This document shows, one piece after another, positions 42,543 through 52,412 of a DNA stretch of 64,000 bases. The position numbers and the translations under genes were made by a program. This DNA comes from Lachnospiraceae bacterium (GTDB taxonomy: Bacteria > Bacillota > Clostridia > Lachnospirales > Lachnospiraceae). The notes beneath the pieces were generated by a model. That model was not told where the DNA came from. It saw only the letters and a program-made list of their open reading frames with translations, and searched no databases. Every line of letters begins with the position of its first letter. The first letter of the stretch is position 1. The DNA lies in NCBI GenBank assembly GCA_910576125.1, contig CAJTHM010000010.1:1-64000 (forward strand), given 5' to 3'.

Positions 42543-43346
42543 TCATCCGCCCTGTATCATTAATTTCCGTTCGGCATTCCGGCACAGGATTTTTCCGATC
42601 ATGACCATCGCTGCCAGCCAGAATATCTGTAACAATAGGGCCCTGTACATCGCTGCCCCTGCCAAATCACCGCTGTAGACCCGCAAGGGCACGTTCTGCA
42701 TGGAGGCGAAAGGGAGCAGCTCCAGCATCCGCCGTATTGTTCCCGGGAAAAAAGGCAGTGGGATGTAGGCTCCTGTCAGAAAATCCATCAGAGAGGAGCA
42801 CAGCCGCCTGAGTCCGTCGGAGGATACGGTGTAGAGGCCGGATATGTAGATCAACATGATAAAGGACACCGCTACCAGTACAGCCAGAGCCAGCGTCAGC
42901 AGAAAGAAGAAAAACTGCGGGAGGCCTGCGGGAGCGGAGAGCCGGTAAGACTTGGGCAGGAAAACGGCTACCAACAGGATAGGGATGCAGCGCAGCCCTG
43001 CGGCGGAGAGCCGCGAAGCGGTGCTCCGGGAGAACCACATGTCGTAGATGCCCACGGGCCTGCAGAGCTCATAGGCGATATCCCCGCTGCGCACGGAGTC
43101 CAGAATCTGACCGTCAAAGAGTCTGGCGGAGAGCATGGCGATGAAAGCCTGCTGGAACCAGATATAGGAACAAGTGGCCTCCATGGTCATAGGGTACGCG
43201 GCCGGGTTCGACTCGTGGAAAGCATGCATGGCTGCAATCTCCATGAAGCCCCAGAAGAACTGGGTGACGATTCCGCCAAAGGCCGCAGCCCGGTACTGCA
43301 GCCCCATGACGAGCCACATCCGGAAATAGCTGATATATTTTTTCAT
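42543..43346 (-). CDS. ABC-2 permease (DUF990 type), first subunit
   Basis: The 266-residue protein (start MKKYISYFRMWLVMGLQYRA, with AAAGGT upstream) has six transmembrane segments and the related motif LDSVRSGDIAYELCRPVGIY. It forms a heterodimer with the next permease. An in-frame ATG 39 nt upstream is possible but lacks a ribosome site. Confidence 0.8.
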   Translation of the reverse strand: MKKYISYFRMWLVMGLQYRAAAFGGIVTQFFWGFMEIAAMHAFHESNPAAYPMTMEATCSYIWFQQAFIAMLSARLFDGQILDSVRSGDIAYELCRPVGIYDMWFSRSTASRLSAAGLRCIPILLVAVFLPKSYRLSAPAGLPQFFFFLLTLALAVLVAVSFIMLIYISGLYTVSSDGLRRLCSSLMDFLTGAYIPLPFFPGTIRRMLELLPFASMQNVPLRVYSGDLAGAAMYRALLLQIFWLAAMVMIGKILCRNAERKLMIQGG

Positions 43347-43425
43347 GATTTTATGATACCTTTCTGAAATATCTGGGAGAGTCACGATGTAGTCGGCTTT
43401 GTGCCGCGCCGGAATCTGTGCGGAT

Positions 43426-44262
43426 TCAGGTGATTTCGTAGGATTTATAGAGTTGTGCCAGAGTCTCGTCCATGCTGGCGCCGCCTCTCTTGATATCCTC
43501 CAGCGTGCCGTCCATCAGTATCCTGCCTTTGCCGATCAGGATGATGCGGCTGGCCAGAGCCTCGATGTCCTGCATGTCATGGGTGGTGAGGATGACGGTG
43601 GTGCCGTGCTCCCGGTTCAGTTTCTTGACGAAATCACGTACAGCAAGCTTCGATACGGCGTCCAGCCCGATGGTGGGCTCGTCCAGGAACAGGATGCCGG
43701 GGCTGTGCAGAAGGGAGGCCGCAATCTCACAGCGCATGCGCTGCCCCAGGGAGAGCTGTCTGGCGGGAGTGCGCAGGAACTCTGTCAGGCTTAATGACTC
43801 AGTTAATTCCGCAAGGTTTTTTCGGTAGACCTGGTCAGGGATAGAATAGATATCTTTCAACAGTTCGTAGGAATCGATGACCGGAACATCCCACCACAGC
43901 TGGGAGCGCTGCCCGAAGACTACGCCTATCTGCCTGACATGGTCAATGCGGCGGTACTTCTCCTTTCCGGCTCCCAGGCTTCGGCCTTTGCCGTCCAGGT
44001 TCCAGAGAATCCGCCCGTCGATTGACACTTTTCCGCTGTCAGGTGTCAAGATTCCGCTCAGGATTTTGATCGTGGAGCTTTTGCCCGCTCCGTTGGGGCC
44101 GATGTAGCCAACCATTTCGCCGTCGCGTATGGTGAAGCTGATGTCGTTTAGAGCTTGGATTTCCTCGTACTCTCTGTGGAAGAGAGCCCTGCAGGCCGCT
44201 CCAAAGCCTGCGTTCCTTTTTGCAATCCGGTACGATTTGCATACATTCTCCATCGTAATCAT
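43426..44262 (-). CDS. ABC transporter ATP-binding protein
   Basis: The 278-residue protein has Walker A GPNGAGKSS, a Q-loop around VVFGQRSQLWWDVPV, the signature LSLGQRMRCEIAASLL, Walker B ILFLDEPTIGLDAVS and the switch His in TTHDMQ. The VVFGQRSQLWWDVP stretch is typical of ATPases partnered with DUF990 permeases. It energises the two permeases encoded downstream. Its promoter must lie in the AT-rich spacer at 44263-44697. Confidence 0.88.
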   Translation of the reverse strand: MITMENVCKSYRIAKRNAGFGAACRALFHREYEEIQALNDISFTIRDGEMVGYIGPNGAGKSSTIKILSGILTPDSGKVSIDGRILWNLDGKGRSLGAGKEKYRRIDHVRQIGVVFGQRSQLWWDVPVIDSYELLKDIYSIPDQVYRKNLAELTESLSLTEFLRTPARQLSLGQRMRCEIAASLLHSPGILFLDEPTIGLDAVSKLAVRDFVKKLNREHGTTVILTTHDMQDIEALASRIILIGKGRILMDGTLEDIKRGGASMDETLAQLYKSYEIT

Positions 44263-44802
44263 TTTGCTTCCTCCTGGTAGTTATACTATCGCCGCATGAC
44301 CGGCATTTCCATATCTTGCCAAGTAGGTCTTGCTCTGTCGGATTTTGCCGACAGATACCTGATAGGTAAAATATTTAGTTTTTTGAAACGAAAGGATTTA
44401 TATTATAACATGCCGGGAGAAACAGGGCAAGCTTTTTTTGATCGAAGAGCGGCGGTAATGAAATAATGTTTAGATAAAACTAAATATTATATAATATTCA
44501 ATAATATTTTATATAAGCATAAAATAAAGAATATAAATATAATTTGAATTAAAGTAATGGTTATACGTCAAAACATTCTGATAAATTCAAAATATTTTGC
44601 AGTATAAAAGAAAATAAACGAGATAAGGCAGAAAGTTGTCCGCTGAATTTGCATAAATTCCAATCATAAATTATTATACAAAAATCTAAAATAATAATTG
44701 ACAAATCCCGAAAAATACCATACCATAGAAAGCAGATATGAGGACATGACAGAAAGAATGGATCGATATCAAATCATCATGAATAGAAAGGAGCATTACA
44801 TT
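44263..44802. promoter_or_regulatory. AT-rich divergent spacer with araA promoter
   Basis: This 540 nt spacer is strikingly AT-rich against its GC-rich flanks and includes a long AT inverted repeat near 44,485-44,515 (TATTATATAATATT / AATATTTTATATAA). TTGACA (44698-44703), 17 nt, TACCAT (44721-44726) is the likely araA promoter. The ABC operon promoter on the other strand was not placed. No gene is seen. Confidence 0.45.
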
Positions 44803-46290
44803 ATGAAGAATTATAAGTTCTGGTTCGCCACTGGCTCACAGGATCTCTATGGAGACGAGTGCCTGGCTAAGGTTGCGGAGCATTCCCGGATCATCGTGGA
44901 AGAAATCAACAAATCCGGCATCCTCCCCTACGAGGTGGTGTGGAAGCCTACGCTGCTCACCAATGAGATGATCAGAGGGCTGTTCAACGAGGCGAACATG
45001 GACGCGGAGTGTGCCGGCGTCATTACCTGGATGCACACTTTCTCCCCCGCCAAGTCCTGGATTTTAGGGCTGCAGGAGTACCGCAAGCCTCTGTGCCATC
45101 TGCATACTCAGTTCAACATGGAGATTCCCTATGACACCATCGACATGGATTTCATGAATGAGAACCAGTCGGCCCACGGCGACAGGGAGTACGGCCATAT
45201 CGTGACCCGCATGGGGATTGAGCGCAAGGTCATCATGGGACACTGGAGCGATGAGAAGATGCTGAAGAGGCTGGCCGGATGGATGCGCACGGCGGTGGGC
45301 ATCATGGAGTCCAGCCATATCCGCGTGGTGAGAGTGGCCGACAATATGCGCAATGTGGCCGTCACCGAGGGCGACAAGGTGGAGGCCCAGGTGAAATTCG
45401 GCTGGGAAATCGACGCTTATCCGGTAAATGAGATTGCGGAATACGTGGCGGATGTCAGCGAGGGCGATATCAATGCGCTGGTGGAGGAATATTATTCTAA
45501 ATACCAGATTCTGGACGAAGGCAGGGATGCCGCGCAGTTCAGGCGTCATGTGGCGGTGCAGGCAGGGATTGAAATCGGTTTCGAGCGCTTCCTGAAAGAG
45601 AAGAATTATCATGCCATCGTGACCCATTTCGGCGACTTGGGTTCCTTGAAACAGCTGCCCGGCCTTGCCATCCAGAGACTGATGGAGAAAGGCTACGGAT
45701 TCGGCGGTGAGGGCGACTGGAAGACGGCGGCCATGGTGCGCCTGATGAAGATTATGGCAGAGGGGACCAAGGACGCCAAGGGAACCTCTTTCCTGGAAGA
45801 CTATACCTACAATCTGGTGCCCGGCAAGGAAGGCATCCTGCAGGCCCATATGCTGGAGGTATGCCCTACCATTGCGGAAGGACCTGTCGGCATCAAGGTA
45901 TGTCCGCTGTCCATGGGCAACAGAGAGGATCCCGCAAGGCTCGTGTTCACTTCCAAGGAGGGCAGCGGCATCGCTACGTCCCTGATTGACCTGGGCACCA
46001 GGTTCCGCCTGATCATCAACGAGGTGGAATGCAGGAAAGTGGAGAAGCCCATGCCCAAGCTGCCTGTGGCCACCTGCTTCTGGACACCGAAGCCCAACCT
46101 GACCGTAGGCGCTGAGAGCTGGATTCTGGCAGGCGGCGCCCACCATACCGCATTCTCTTATGACCTGACCACAGAGCAGATGGCAGATTGGGCGGATGCC
46201 ATGGGTATCGAGACTGTAGTCATCGATGCCGATACCACTATCCGCGGATTGAAGAACGAGATGCGCTGGAATGCGGCAGCCTATCGTTGA
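44803..46290 (+). CDS. araA: L-arabinose isomerase
   Basis: The 495-residue protein matches AraA along its length: MKNYKFWFATGSQDLYGDE, VITWMHTFSPAKSWILGLQE, LHTQFN, DMDFMNENQSAHGDREYG, YGFGGEGDWKTAAMVRLMK and GAHHTAFSYDLTTEQM, with the metal-binding Glu and His residues. It converts L-arabinose to L-ribulose in the cytosol. The start at 44803 follows AGAAAGGAGCATT. Transketolase subunits follow in the same operon, but araB and araD are not nearby. Confidence 0.95.
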   Translation: MKNYKFWFATGSQDLYGDECLAKVAEHSRIIVEEINKSGILPYEVVWKPTLLTNEMIRGLFNEANMDAECAGVITWMHTFSPAKSWILGLQEYRKPLCHLHTQFNMEIPYDTIDMDFMNENQSAHGDREYGHIVTRMGIERKVIMGHWSDEKMLKRLAGWMRTAVGIMESSHIRVVRVADNMRNVAVTEGDKVEAQVKFGWEIDAYPVNEIAEYVADVSEGDINALVEEYYSKYQILDEGRDAAQFRRHVAVQAGIEIGFERFLKEKNYHAIVTHFGDLGSLKQLPGLAIQRLMEKGYGFGGEGDWKTAAMVRLMKIMAEGTKDAKGTSFLEDYTYNLVPGKEGILQAHMLEVCPTIAEGPVGIKVCPLSMGNREDPARLVFTSKEGSGIATSLIDLGTRFRLIINEVECRKVEKPMPKLPVATCFWTPKPNLTVGAESWILAGGAHHTAFSYDLTTEQMADWADAMGIETVVIDADTTIRGLKNEMRWNAAAYR

Positions 46291-46347
46291 AGCTATTGAA
46301 AAAGACAAGACCGCATGAGCGGCAATGCATAGAAAGCGAAGAAAAAT

Positions 46348-47187
46348 ATGGAGATTATAGAACTGAAAAAACATGCCAATGACGTCCGCAAGGGCATCAT
46401 TGAGGCAGTGCACGGAGCAAAAGCCGGACATCCCGGCGGCTCCCTGTCTGCAGCGGATATTTTTACTTATCTGTATTTTGAAGAGATGAACATCAATCCT
46501 GCCGATCCCAGGATGGAGGGCAGGGACCGATTCGTCCTTTCCAAGGGACATACGGCTCCCGGCCTGTACTCCGCATTGGCCAACAGGGGATATTTCCCGG
46601 TGGATGACCTGCCCACTTTGCGCCATCTGGGCTCCTATCTGCAGGGACATCCCTGTCTGCAGCATGTCCCGGGCGTGGACATGTCATCAGGCTCTCTGGG
46701 CCAGGGGATTTCCGCAGCGGTGGGAATGGCTCTGGGCGCCCGGCTTTCGGGAAAGGATTTCCGGGTCTATACGCTGCTTGGAGACGGCGAGATTGAGGAG
46801 GGCCAGGTCTGGGAGGCCGCCATGTTCGCCGGCCACAGAAAGCTGGACAATCTGGTGGTGATCGTGGATAATAACGGATTGCAGATTGATGGGCGGATTG
46901 ACGATGTCTGCTCCCCGAATCCCATCGACAGGAAATTTGAAGCTTTCAATTTCCATGTGATCAATCTGGAGGACGGCAACGACATGGAGCAGATTCGTGC
47001 CGCTTTCACAGAAGCCAAAAATACCAAGGGGATGCCTTCGGCCATCATCGCCCATACCTTAAAGGGCAAGGGCGTGTCCTTCATGGAGGGCAGCGTGGAC
47101 TGGCACGGCAAGGCGCCCAATGACGCGGAATACGAGATCGCAAAGGCCGATCTGGAAAGGATTGGTGAAGCATTATGTCAGATGTAA
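46348..47187 (+). CDS. tktA: Transketolase, N-terminal subunit
   Basis: The 279-residue protein is the TPP-binding half of a split transketolase: VHGAKAGHPGGSLSAADIFT, RDRFVLSKGHTAPGLYSALA, LLGDGEIEEGQVWEAAMFAG and IVDNNGLQIDG (GDGE...NN TPP motif). It pairs with the C-terminal subunit encoded next, overlapping by 13 nt. It moves two-carbon units between pentose phosphates, so it fits arabinose breakdown. Confidence 0.9.
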   Translation: MEIIELKKHANDVRKGIIEAVHGAKAGHPGGSLSAADIFTYLYFEEMNINPADPRMEGRDRFVLSKGHTAPGLYSALANRGYFPVDDLPTLRHLGSYLQGHPCLQHVPGVDMSSGSLGQGISAAVGMALGARLSGKDFRVYTLLGDGEIEEGQVWEAAMFAGHRKLDNLVVIVDNNGLQIDGRIDDVCSPNPIDRKFEAFNFHVINLEDGNDMEQIRAAFTEAKNTKGMPSAIIAHTLKGKGVSFMEGSVDWHGKAPNDAEYEIAKADLERIGEALCQM

Positions 47188-48113
47188 AAATCGCTACCAG
47201 AGAGGCATACGGAAACGCGCTGGCAGAGTTCGGCGAGGCCTATCCGAATATGATAGTCCTTGACGCGGATCTGGCCGCGGCCACCAAGACAGGGGTATTC
47301 AAAAAGAGATTCCCCGAGAGGCATATCGACTGCGGCATTGCGGAAGCCAATATGATGGGTATCGCAGCGGGACTTTCCCTGACCGGGATGATTCCCGTGG
47401 CCAGCACTTTCGCCATGTTCGCGGCGGGGCGGGCCTTTGAGCAGGTGCGCAATTCCATCGGCTATCCCCATCTGAACGTGAAAATCGGGGCTACCCATGC
47501 GGGGATTACCGTGGGTGAGGATGGGGCCTCCCATCAGTGCAATGAGGATATCGCCCTGATGCGGACGATTCCCGGCATGACTATCCTGAACCCCTCCGAC
47601 GCGGTGGAGGCAAAGGCCTGCGTGAAAGCGGCTCTGGATTATGAGGGACCTGTCTACATGCGGTTCGGGCGGGCCGCCGTGCCTGTGATCAACGACGGGG
47701 AGGATTACAGCTTCCGAATCGGCAAAGGCCAGGTGCTGCGGGAGGGCAGCGACGTGACCATCGCTGCCACCGGCATCATGGTGAATTCCGCCCTGGAGGC
47801 GGCAGCGCAGCTGGCCGGAGAGGGCATCAGCGCGGAAGTGATCAATATCTGTACCATCAAGCCTCTGGATAAGGAGCTGCTTGCGGCCAGCGCCGGAAAG
47901 ACCGGAAAAGTGGTGACCGCTGAGGAGCATTCTGTCATCGGGGGCCTTGGCGGCGCGGTGTGCGAGGCGCTGGCGGAGTTCTGCCCTGTGCCCGTGTGCA
48001 GGATAGGCATCGAAGACGTGTTCGGCGAGTCCGGCTCCGCGGGGGCCCTGCTTGTGAAGTACGGCCTGGACGGAGCGGGCGTTTACAGGAAAGTAAAGGC
48101 GTTTCTGTCATAA
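47175..48113 (+). CDS. tktB: Transketolase, C-terminal subunit
   Basis: The 312-residue protein holds the pyrimidine-binding and C-terminal transketolase domains: [60 protein letters not shown] and [18 protein letters not shown]. Its gene overlaps the N-terminal subunit gene. A GH51 fragment begins directly after its stop codon, a sign of a deletion there. Confidence 0.9.
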   Translation: MSDVKIATREAYGNALAEFGEAYPNMIVLDADLAAATKTGVFKKRFPERHIDCGIAEANMMGIAAGLSLTGMIPVASTFAMFAAGRAFEQVRNSIGYPHLNVKIGATHAGITVGEDGASHQCNEDIALMRTIPGMTILNPSDAVEAKACVKAALDYEGPVYMRFGRAAVPVINDGEDYSFRIGKGQVLREGSDVTIAATGIMVNSALEAAAQLAGEGISAEVINICTIKPLDKELLAASAGKTGKVVTAEEHSVIGGLGGAVCEALAEFCPVPVCRIGIEDVFGESGSAGALLVKYGLDGAGVYRKVKAFLS

Positions 48114-48117
48114 AACA

Positions 48118-48579
48118 TGCGCCGCGAAATGCCTTGCGGCAGGCAGAGGCATCTGCGAGGGACTGTTCGTGGGGGAGGATTCCGACATTCCCAACAGGAA
48201 CGGCATGCGCACAGACGTGGTGGATGCGCTGAAAGAACTCCAGATTCCTGTGCTGCGCTGGCCGGGAGGCTGTTTCGCGGACGAGTATCACTGGATGGAC
48301 GGCGTAGGCCCCAGGGAAAGCCGCAAAAAAATGGTCAACACCAACTGGGGCGGCGTGGTGGAGGACAACAGCTTCGGCACCCATGAGTTCTTTGAGCTCT
48401 GTGAGCAGCTGGGCTGCAAGACTTATATCAACGGCAATGTGGGCAGCGGCACTGTGCAGGAGATGTCCGAGTGGGTGGAGTACATGACCTTTGACGGCGT
48501 GTCGCCCATGGCGGAGATGCGCCGCAGGAACGGCAGGGAGAAACCCTGGAAAGTGGATTATTTTGCGAAAGAGAAATGA
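48118..48579 (+). pseudogene. GH51 alpha-L-arabinofuranosidase remnant
   Basis: Directly after the transketolase stop, a frame encodes the early part of GH51 enzymes: [27 protein letters not shown] [20 protein letters not shown] equivalent, [20 protein letters not shown] and [18 protein letters not shown]. It ends after [12 protein letters not shown] where functional enzymes continue into the catalytic GNENWGCGG. About 30 N-terminal residues and the entire catalytic C-terminal part are gone. The intact gene would have freed arabinose for AraA. Confidence 0.85.
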
Positions 48580-48637
48580 AATAAGGGACAAAACGGCAGA
48601 ATGGTGGTAGAGGAGCAGGCTTATTGTTTTTCACAAA

Positions 48638-48683
48638 AATCCGCCTCTTCCTCTTCATCAATGCAATGGCGGGGAGGCGGATT
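48638..48683 (-). terminator. Hairpin after GH51 remnant
   Basis: AATCCGCCTC (48638-48647) and GAGGCGGATT (48674-48683) form a perfect 10 bp stem. On the minus strand it is followed by TTTTTGTG, so it would stop minus-strand transcripts; no minus-strand gene is seen upstream, so it may be a relic or a read-through barrier. The rest of 48580-48883 holds no gene. Confidence 0.4.
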
Positions 48684-48883
48684 ACGCGGGACTTGCGGTG
48701 AAAAGCAGATGGCTTGAAACGGCCGTGGAGGGAAAATGTACAAATTGTATCAGGAAAATACGTAAATATAACCAAATCGGAAATCCGGGGCAAGAAAAAA
48801 GTTGCATGAAAGAAAAGAAAGGAATATAATATTTTAGAAAATACTAAAAAAGAATGGGTACTTTTGGAAATGGGTGATTGAGA

Positions 48884-49825
48884 ATGCTGTATATCAAAAA
48901 TCTTGAGGATGGAGTGGATCTGTTCAAGGCATTGGGTTCCGAGGTGAGGGTGAATATCATTCAGCTGCTGCTGAAGAATAAGGAAATGAATATGAATGAA
49001 ATCGCAGGCAGCCTGAACATCACCAATGGGGCGCTGACCAGCCATATCAAGAAGATGGAGGACGTGGGACTGATTCAGGTGCGGGCTGATTTCGCAGGGC
49101 ATGGGAACCAGAAAATCTGCCGCGTGAAGCAGGAGAGGCTGCTGGTGGATATCGTCCCCACGGAGGAGGACGGCAACAGCGGCTTCTACGAGGCGGAGAT
49201 TCCTGTAGGACAGTACAGCAACTATAATGTCTGTCCCACCTGCGGCATCGCTACCATGGATACCCTGATAGGGGAGGTGGACGATCCCAGATACTTTGCC
49301 CACCCGGACAGAATCAACGCGGGAATCCTGTGGTTTTCCAAAGGATATGTGGAATATCTGATTCCCAATGTGCTCCCCACCGCCCAGAGAATAGATGAAA
49401 TCACCTTTTCCATGGAGCTTTCCAGTGAAGCGCCTGGGGTCAATAATGACTGGCCCTCGGATATATCCTTTATCCTGAACGACGTGCCCGTCGGCGTGTG
49501 GGTCTCTCCGGGAGATTTCGGAGATGTGAGGGGTATCTTCACGCCGGACTGGTGGTTCCCGAACTGGAATCAGTACGGGCTGCTGAAGATGCTGGTCATC
49601 AACAAGAGAGGGACTTTCGTGGATGGCCTGAAGATATCGGATGTGACGCTGGACAGATTCCGGCTTGACTACAAGAGCACCATACGATTCAGGATGGAAG
49701 TGAGGGAGGATGCCGCCCATGTGGGGGGCCTGACCTTGTTCGGGAACGGCTTCGGAAATTACGGACAGGGCATCAAGGTGCGCATGCGTTACAGCCCTAT
49801 GGAGAATGCGGTGCAGCAGGCATAG
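48884..49825 (+). CDS. ArsR-type regulator with large C-terminal domain
   Basis: The 313-residue protein has an ArsR winged helix (LFKALGSEVRVNIIQLLLKN, EIAGSLNITNGALTSHIKKM; residues about 10-75). An uncharacterised C-terminal part follows, with a CPTCG motif and a beta-rich region (WPSDISFILNDVPVGVWVSP). Proteins of this build often adjoin arabinofuranosidase genes in Lachnospiraceae, so it probably controls arabinoside use. The ATG at 48884 is chosen over a TTG two codons upstream; the ribosome site is weak. Confidence 0.75.
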   Translation: MLYIKNLEDGVDLFKALGSEVRVNIIQLLLKNKEMNMNEIAGSLNITNGALTSHIKKMEDVGLIQVRADFAGHGNQKICRVKQERLLVDIVPTEEDGNSGFYEAEIPVGQYSNYNVCPTCGIATMDTLIGEVDDPRYFAHPDRINAGILWFSKGYVEYLIPNVLPTAQRIDEITFSMELSSEAPGVNNDWPSDISFILNDVPVGVWVSPGDFGDVRGIFTPDWWFPNWNQYGLLKMLVINKRGTFVDGLKISDVTLDRFRLDYKSTIRFRMEVREDAAHVGGLTLFGNGFGNYGQGIKVRMRYSPMENAVQQA

Positions 49826-49993
49826 GAGCGCGATTGCCGGGATATCCGTCATCATGGGCATCTTCGGATACTGCTTTGCAGTATTCCCGCTTATTGCTCT
49901 CTGTCATCTGATTTGCGGCTGCACATTATGGACGCAGGCGCACAACAGGATGCCGTTGACGACAGTGTATACACTAAAGTTTGGAAAAAACCA

Positions 49994-50022
49994 TTGAAAA
50001 AGAACAAATGTTCTGCTATAAT
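49994..50022 (+). promoter_or_regulatory. SOS promoter with LexA box
   Basis: TTGAAA (49994-49999), 17 nt, TATAAT (50017-50022), with a perfect Gram-positive LexA site GAACAAATGTTC (50002-50013) inside the spacer. LexA bound there would block RNA polymerase, so the following polymerase operon should be DNA-damage inducible. Confidence 0.88.
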
Positions 50023-50057
50023 GGCATTCAGATAAGATGGGACAGGAGGGGAGGCAG

Positions 50058-51587
50058 ATGGCTGGGGAGAATCATATCTATATTGCAATCGATCTGAAAT
50101 CATTCTATGCCTCTGTAGAGTGCGTGGAGCGGGGGCTGGATACCCTGGACACCAATCTCGTAGTGGCGGACAGCAGCCGCACAGAGAAGACTATCTGTCT
50201 CGCGGTGTCCCCCTCCATGAAAGAATACGGCATCCCGGGCAGGCCCAGGCTCTTCGAGGTGGTCCGGAAGATAAAGGAGGCGAACGCCTATCGTCTGGGC
50301 AGAGCGCCAGGGCAGGTCTTTTCCGGCAGCTCCTGCCATGCCTCTGAGCTTCTGGCGTCCCCGGAGCTTGCGGTGGACTATATCACGGCTCCGCCTCGTA
50401 TGGCGCTGTATATGGAATACAGTACGAAGATATACGATATTTATTTAAGGCATATGGCGCCGGAGGATATCCATGTCTATTCTATTGACGAGGTGTTCAT
50501 AGACGCCGCCCAGTATCTGGAGGCCTGCCATCTTACCGCGGCAGAGTTCGCGGAGCGGATGATACAGGAGATTCTGAGAGAGACGGGGATAGTGGCCGCG
50601 GCCGGAATCGGCACGAATCTGTATCTGTGCAAGGTCGCCATGGATATCGTGGCCAAGCATGTGGAGCCGAACCAGGACGGAGTGCGGATTGCCGAGCTGG
50701 ATGAGATGGAATACCGCAGGCTCTTGTGGAGCCATCGTCCCCTGACGGATTTCTGGCGGGTGGGCAGGGGATATGCCAGGAAACTGGAGGAGAACGGGCT
50801 GTATACCATGGGGGACATAGCCAGATGCTCCCTGGGAGGGTGCTCGGACTATCACAATGAGGAGCTGCTCTACCGGCTCTTCGGCGTGGGCGCGGAACTG
50901 CTGATTGACCACGCCTGGGGATATGAGCCCTGTACCATTGCGGATGTGAAAGCATACAAGCCCGATGGGAGCAGCATGGGGGCCGGACAGGTGCTGCAGT
51001 GTCCCTACGATTTTGAAAAGGCAAAGCTGGTAGTCCGGGAGATGACGGATTTGCTGGTGCTGGATCTGGTGGACAAAGGTCTGGTGACGAACCATATGGT
51101 GCTGACCATAGGCTATGATGTGGAGAGCCTGACGAATCCGGAGATACGAAAGGCGTACAAGGGCCCTGTCACCACGGACCGATATGGGAGGAAAGTCCCG
51201 AAACATGCCCATGGTACAGCCAATATCGGCAGATGGACATCCTCCACCAGACTGATCATGGATGGGATGATGGAACTGTACGACAGGGTTGTAGACAGAA
51301 GCCTGCTGGTGAGGCGGGTCACAGTGACGGCGGGGCGGGTGATGAAAGAGAGCGAAATCGTGGCGGAGGACTCCTATGAGCAGCTGGATATTTTCACGGA
51401 TTATGAGGCGCTGCTAAGACAGCGGGAAGAGGAGGAGGCTGCTCTGAAGCGGGAGCGGAAAATGCAGGAGGCTATTCTGTCCATCAAGAAGAAATTCGGC
51501 AAGAACGCCATCCTGAAAGGGATGAACCTGGAGGAAGGGGCCACCACGGTATCGCGCAACGGGCAGATCGGGGGGCATAAGGCTTAG
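50058..51587 (+). CDS. Y-family DNA polymerase (UmuC/DinB-like)
   Basis: The 509-residue protein has Y-family motifs: IAIDLKSFYASVE with the first catalytic Asp, YSIDEVFIDA with Asp and Glu, and GIGTNLYLCKVAMDIVAKH. The thumb and little-finger regions follow, then a charged coiled tail (about 440-500). It copies damaged DNA with low fidelity. The start at 50058 follows AGGAGGGGAGG, preferred over an ATG at 50037 that precedes it. A LexA box lies in its promoter, and a YolD-like gene follows. Confidence 0.9.
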   Translation: MAGENHIYIAIDLKSFYASVECVERGLDTLDTNLVVADSSRTEKTICLAVSPSMKEYGIPGRPRLFEVVRKIKEANAYRLGRAPGQVFSGSSCHASELLASPELAVDYITAPPRMALYMEYSTKIYDIYLRHMAPEDIHVYSIDEVFIDAAQYLEACHLTAAEFAERMIQEILRETGIVAAAGIGTNLYLCKVAMDIVAKHVEPNQDGVRIAELDEMEYRRLLWSHRPLTDFWRVGRGYARKLEENGLYTMGDIARCSLGGCSDYHNEELLYRLFGVGAELLIDHAWGYEPCTIADVKAYKPDGSSMGAGQVLQCPYDFEKAKLVVREMTDLLVLDLVDKGLVTNHMVLTIGYDVESLTNPEIRKAYKGPVTTDRYGRKVPKHAHGTANIGRWTSSTRLIMDGMMELYDRVVDRSLLVRRVTVTAGRVMKESEIVAEDSYEQLDIFTDYEALLRQREEEEAALKRERKMQEAILSIKKKFGKNAILKGMNLEEGATTVSRNGQIGGHKA

Positions 51588-51609
51588 CGCGGCTGGGGAC
51601 GGCGCAAGA

Positions 51610-52287
51610 ATGGAACCGCGATACAGCGACCGGGAAGGGCATAGGGCGACACGGCTGAGGAGTTATAGCAGGACAGGGGAGACGGAATGGGGACATATGA
51701 GAGGGACGGAAAATAGGATGGCGGAAAATGAGCCGGCGAGGACGATGCCGGATGAAAAGAGGGCGGCAGATAACGGGGTGGCGGGCATGGCGGCAGCAGG
51801 GGAGAGTACAGCAGATGCAGCGGTTGTGAGAAAGATAGAGACAGCAGGGGACTGGGCGGAGGACAGCCACCGATATGACGATATCATAAATTTGCCCCGC
51901 CATGTCTCTGTGAAGCACCGTCATATGCCGGTGTCCGACAGGGCGGCGCAGTTCATGCCTTTTGCGGCCCTTACCGGATTTGGGGATTCCATCCGGGAGA
52001 CAGGACGGCTGACCGATGAGAGGATGGAACTGGAGGAGGACGTCATGAATAGCCTTGACGGAAAGCTGCAGTATCTAAGTGAGCGGCTCGGCGGCTGTCC
52101 GGAGATTTCAGCCACCTTTTTTCAGCCGGACCTTAAAAAGGCGGGCGGCGCCTATGTCACTGTCACAGGACGGATAAAGAAGATAGATTTGTATGACAGA
52201 ATCCTCCTCATGGAGGACGGCACGGGGATTCCCATGAAAGATGTGGTGGAACTGGAGGGCGAAATATTTTCCGATTTGGACAGATAG
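51610..52287 (+). CDS. YolD-like protein
   Basis: The 225-residue protein has a YolD-like core: HMPVSDRAAQFMPFAALTGF, then a helix and a beta-barrel end (AYVTVTGRIKKIDLYDRILL). The first 90 residues are charged and low in complexity, and an internal start is possible. YolD-like proteins are regularly encoded beside UmuC-type polymerases and may regulate them. It lies 22 nt downstream of the polymerase gene in the same SOS unit. Confidence 0.75.
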   Translation: MEPRYSDREGHRATRLRSYSRTGETEWGHMRGTENRMAENEPARTMPDEKRAADNGVAGMAAAGESTADAAVVRKIETAGDWAEDSHRYDDIINLPRHVSVKHRHMPVSDRAAQFMPFAALTGFGDSIRETGRLTDERMELEEDVMNSLDGKLQYLSERLGGCPEISATFFQPDLKKAGGAYVTVTGRIKKIDLYDRILLMEDGTGIPMKDVVELEGEIFSDLDR

Positions 52288-52412
52288 GGCGGCGAAAGCG
52301 GTTGTTTTTTCCCTGATTTTGTGGTATACTTGCACAGGTTTTTATGCAGAAAAGATACAGGTAAAGTCGCAGATACGACAAAAGAATATATGGGAAAGCG
52401 TTGGGATGACAG

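Noticed and set aside
45064..46665. Minus-strand frame of 533 codons over araA
   Set aside because: araA is unmistakable on the plus strand; the opposite frame has no family features and no ribosome site.
48428..49861. Minus-strand frame of 477 codons over the ArsR-type regulator
   Set aside because: It spans the GH51 remnant, a hairpin and the regulator gene and has no recognisable domain.
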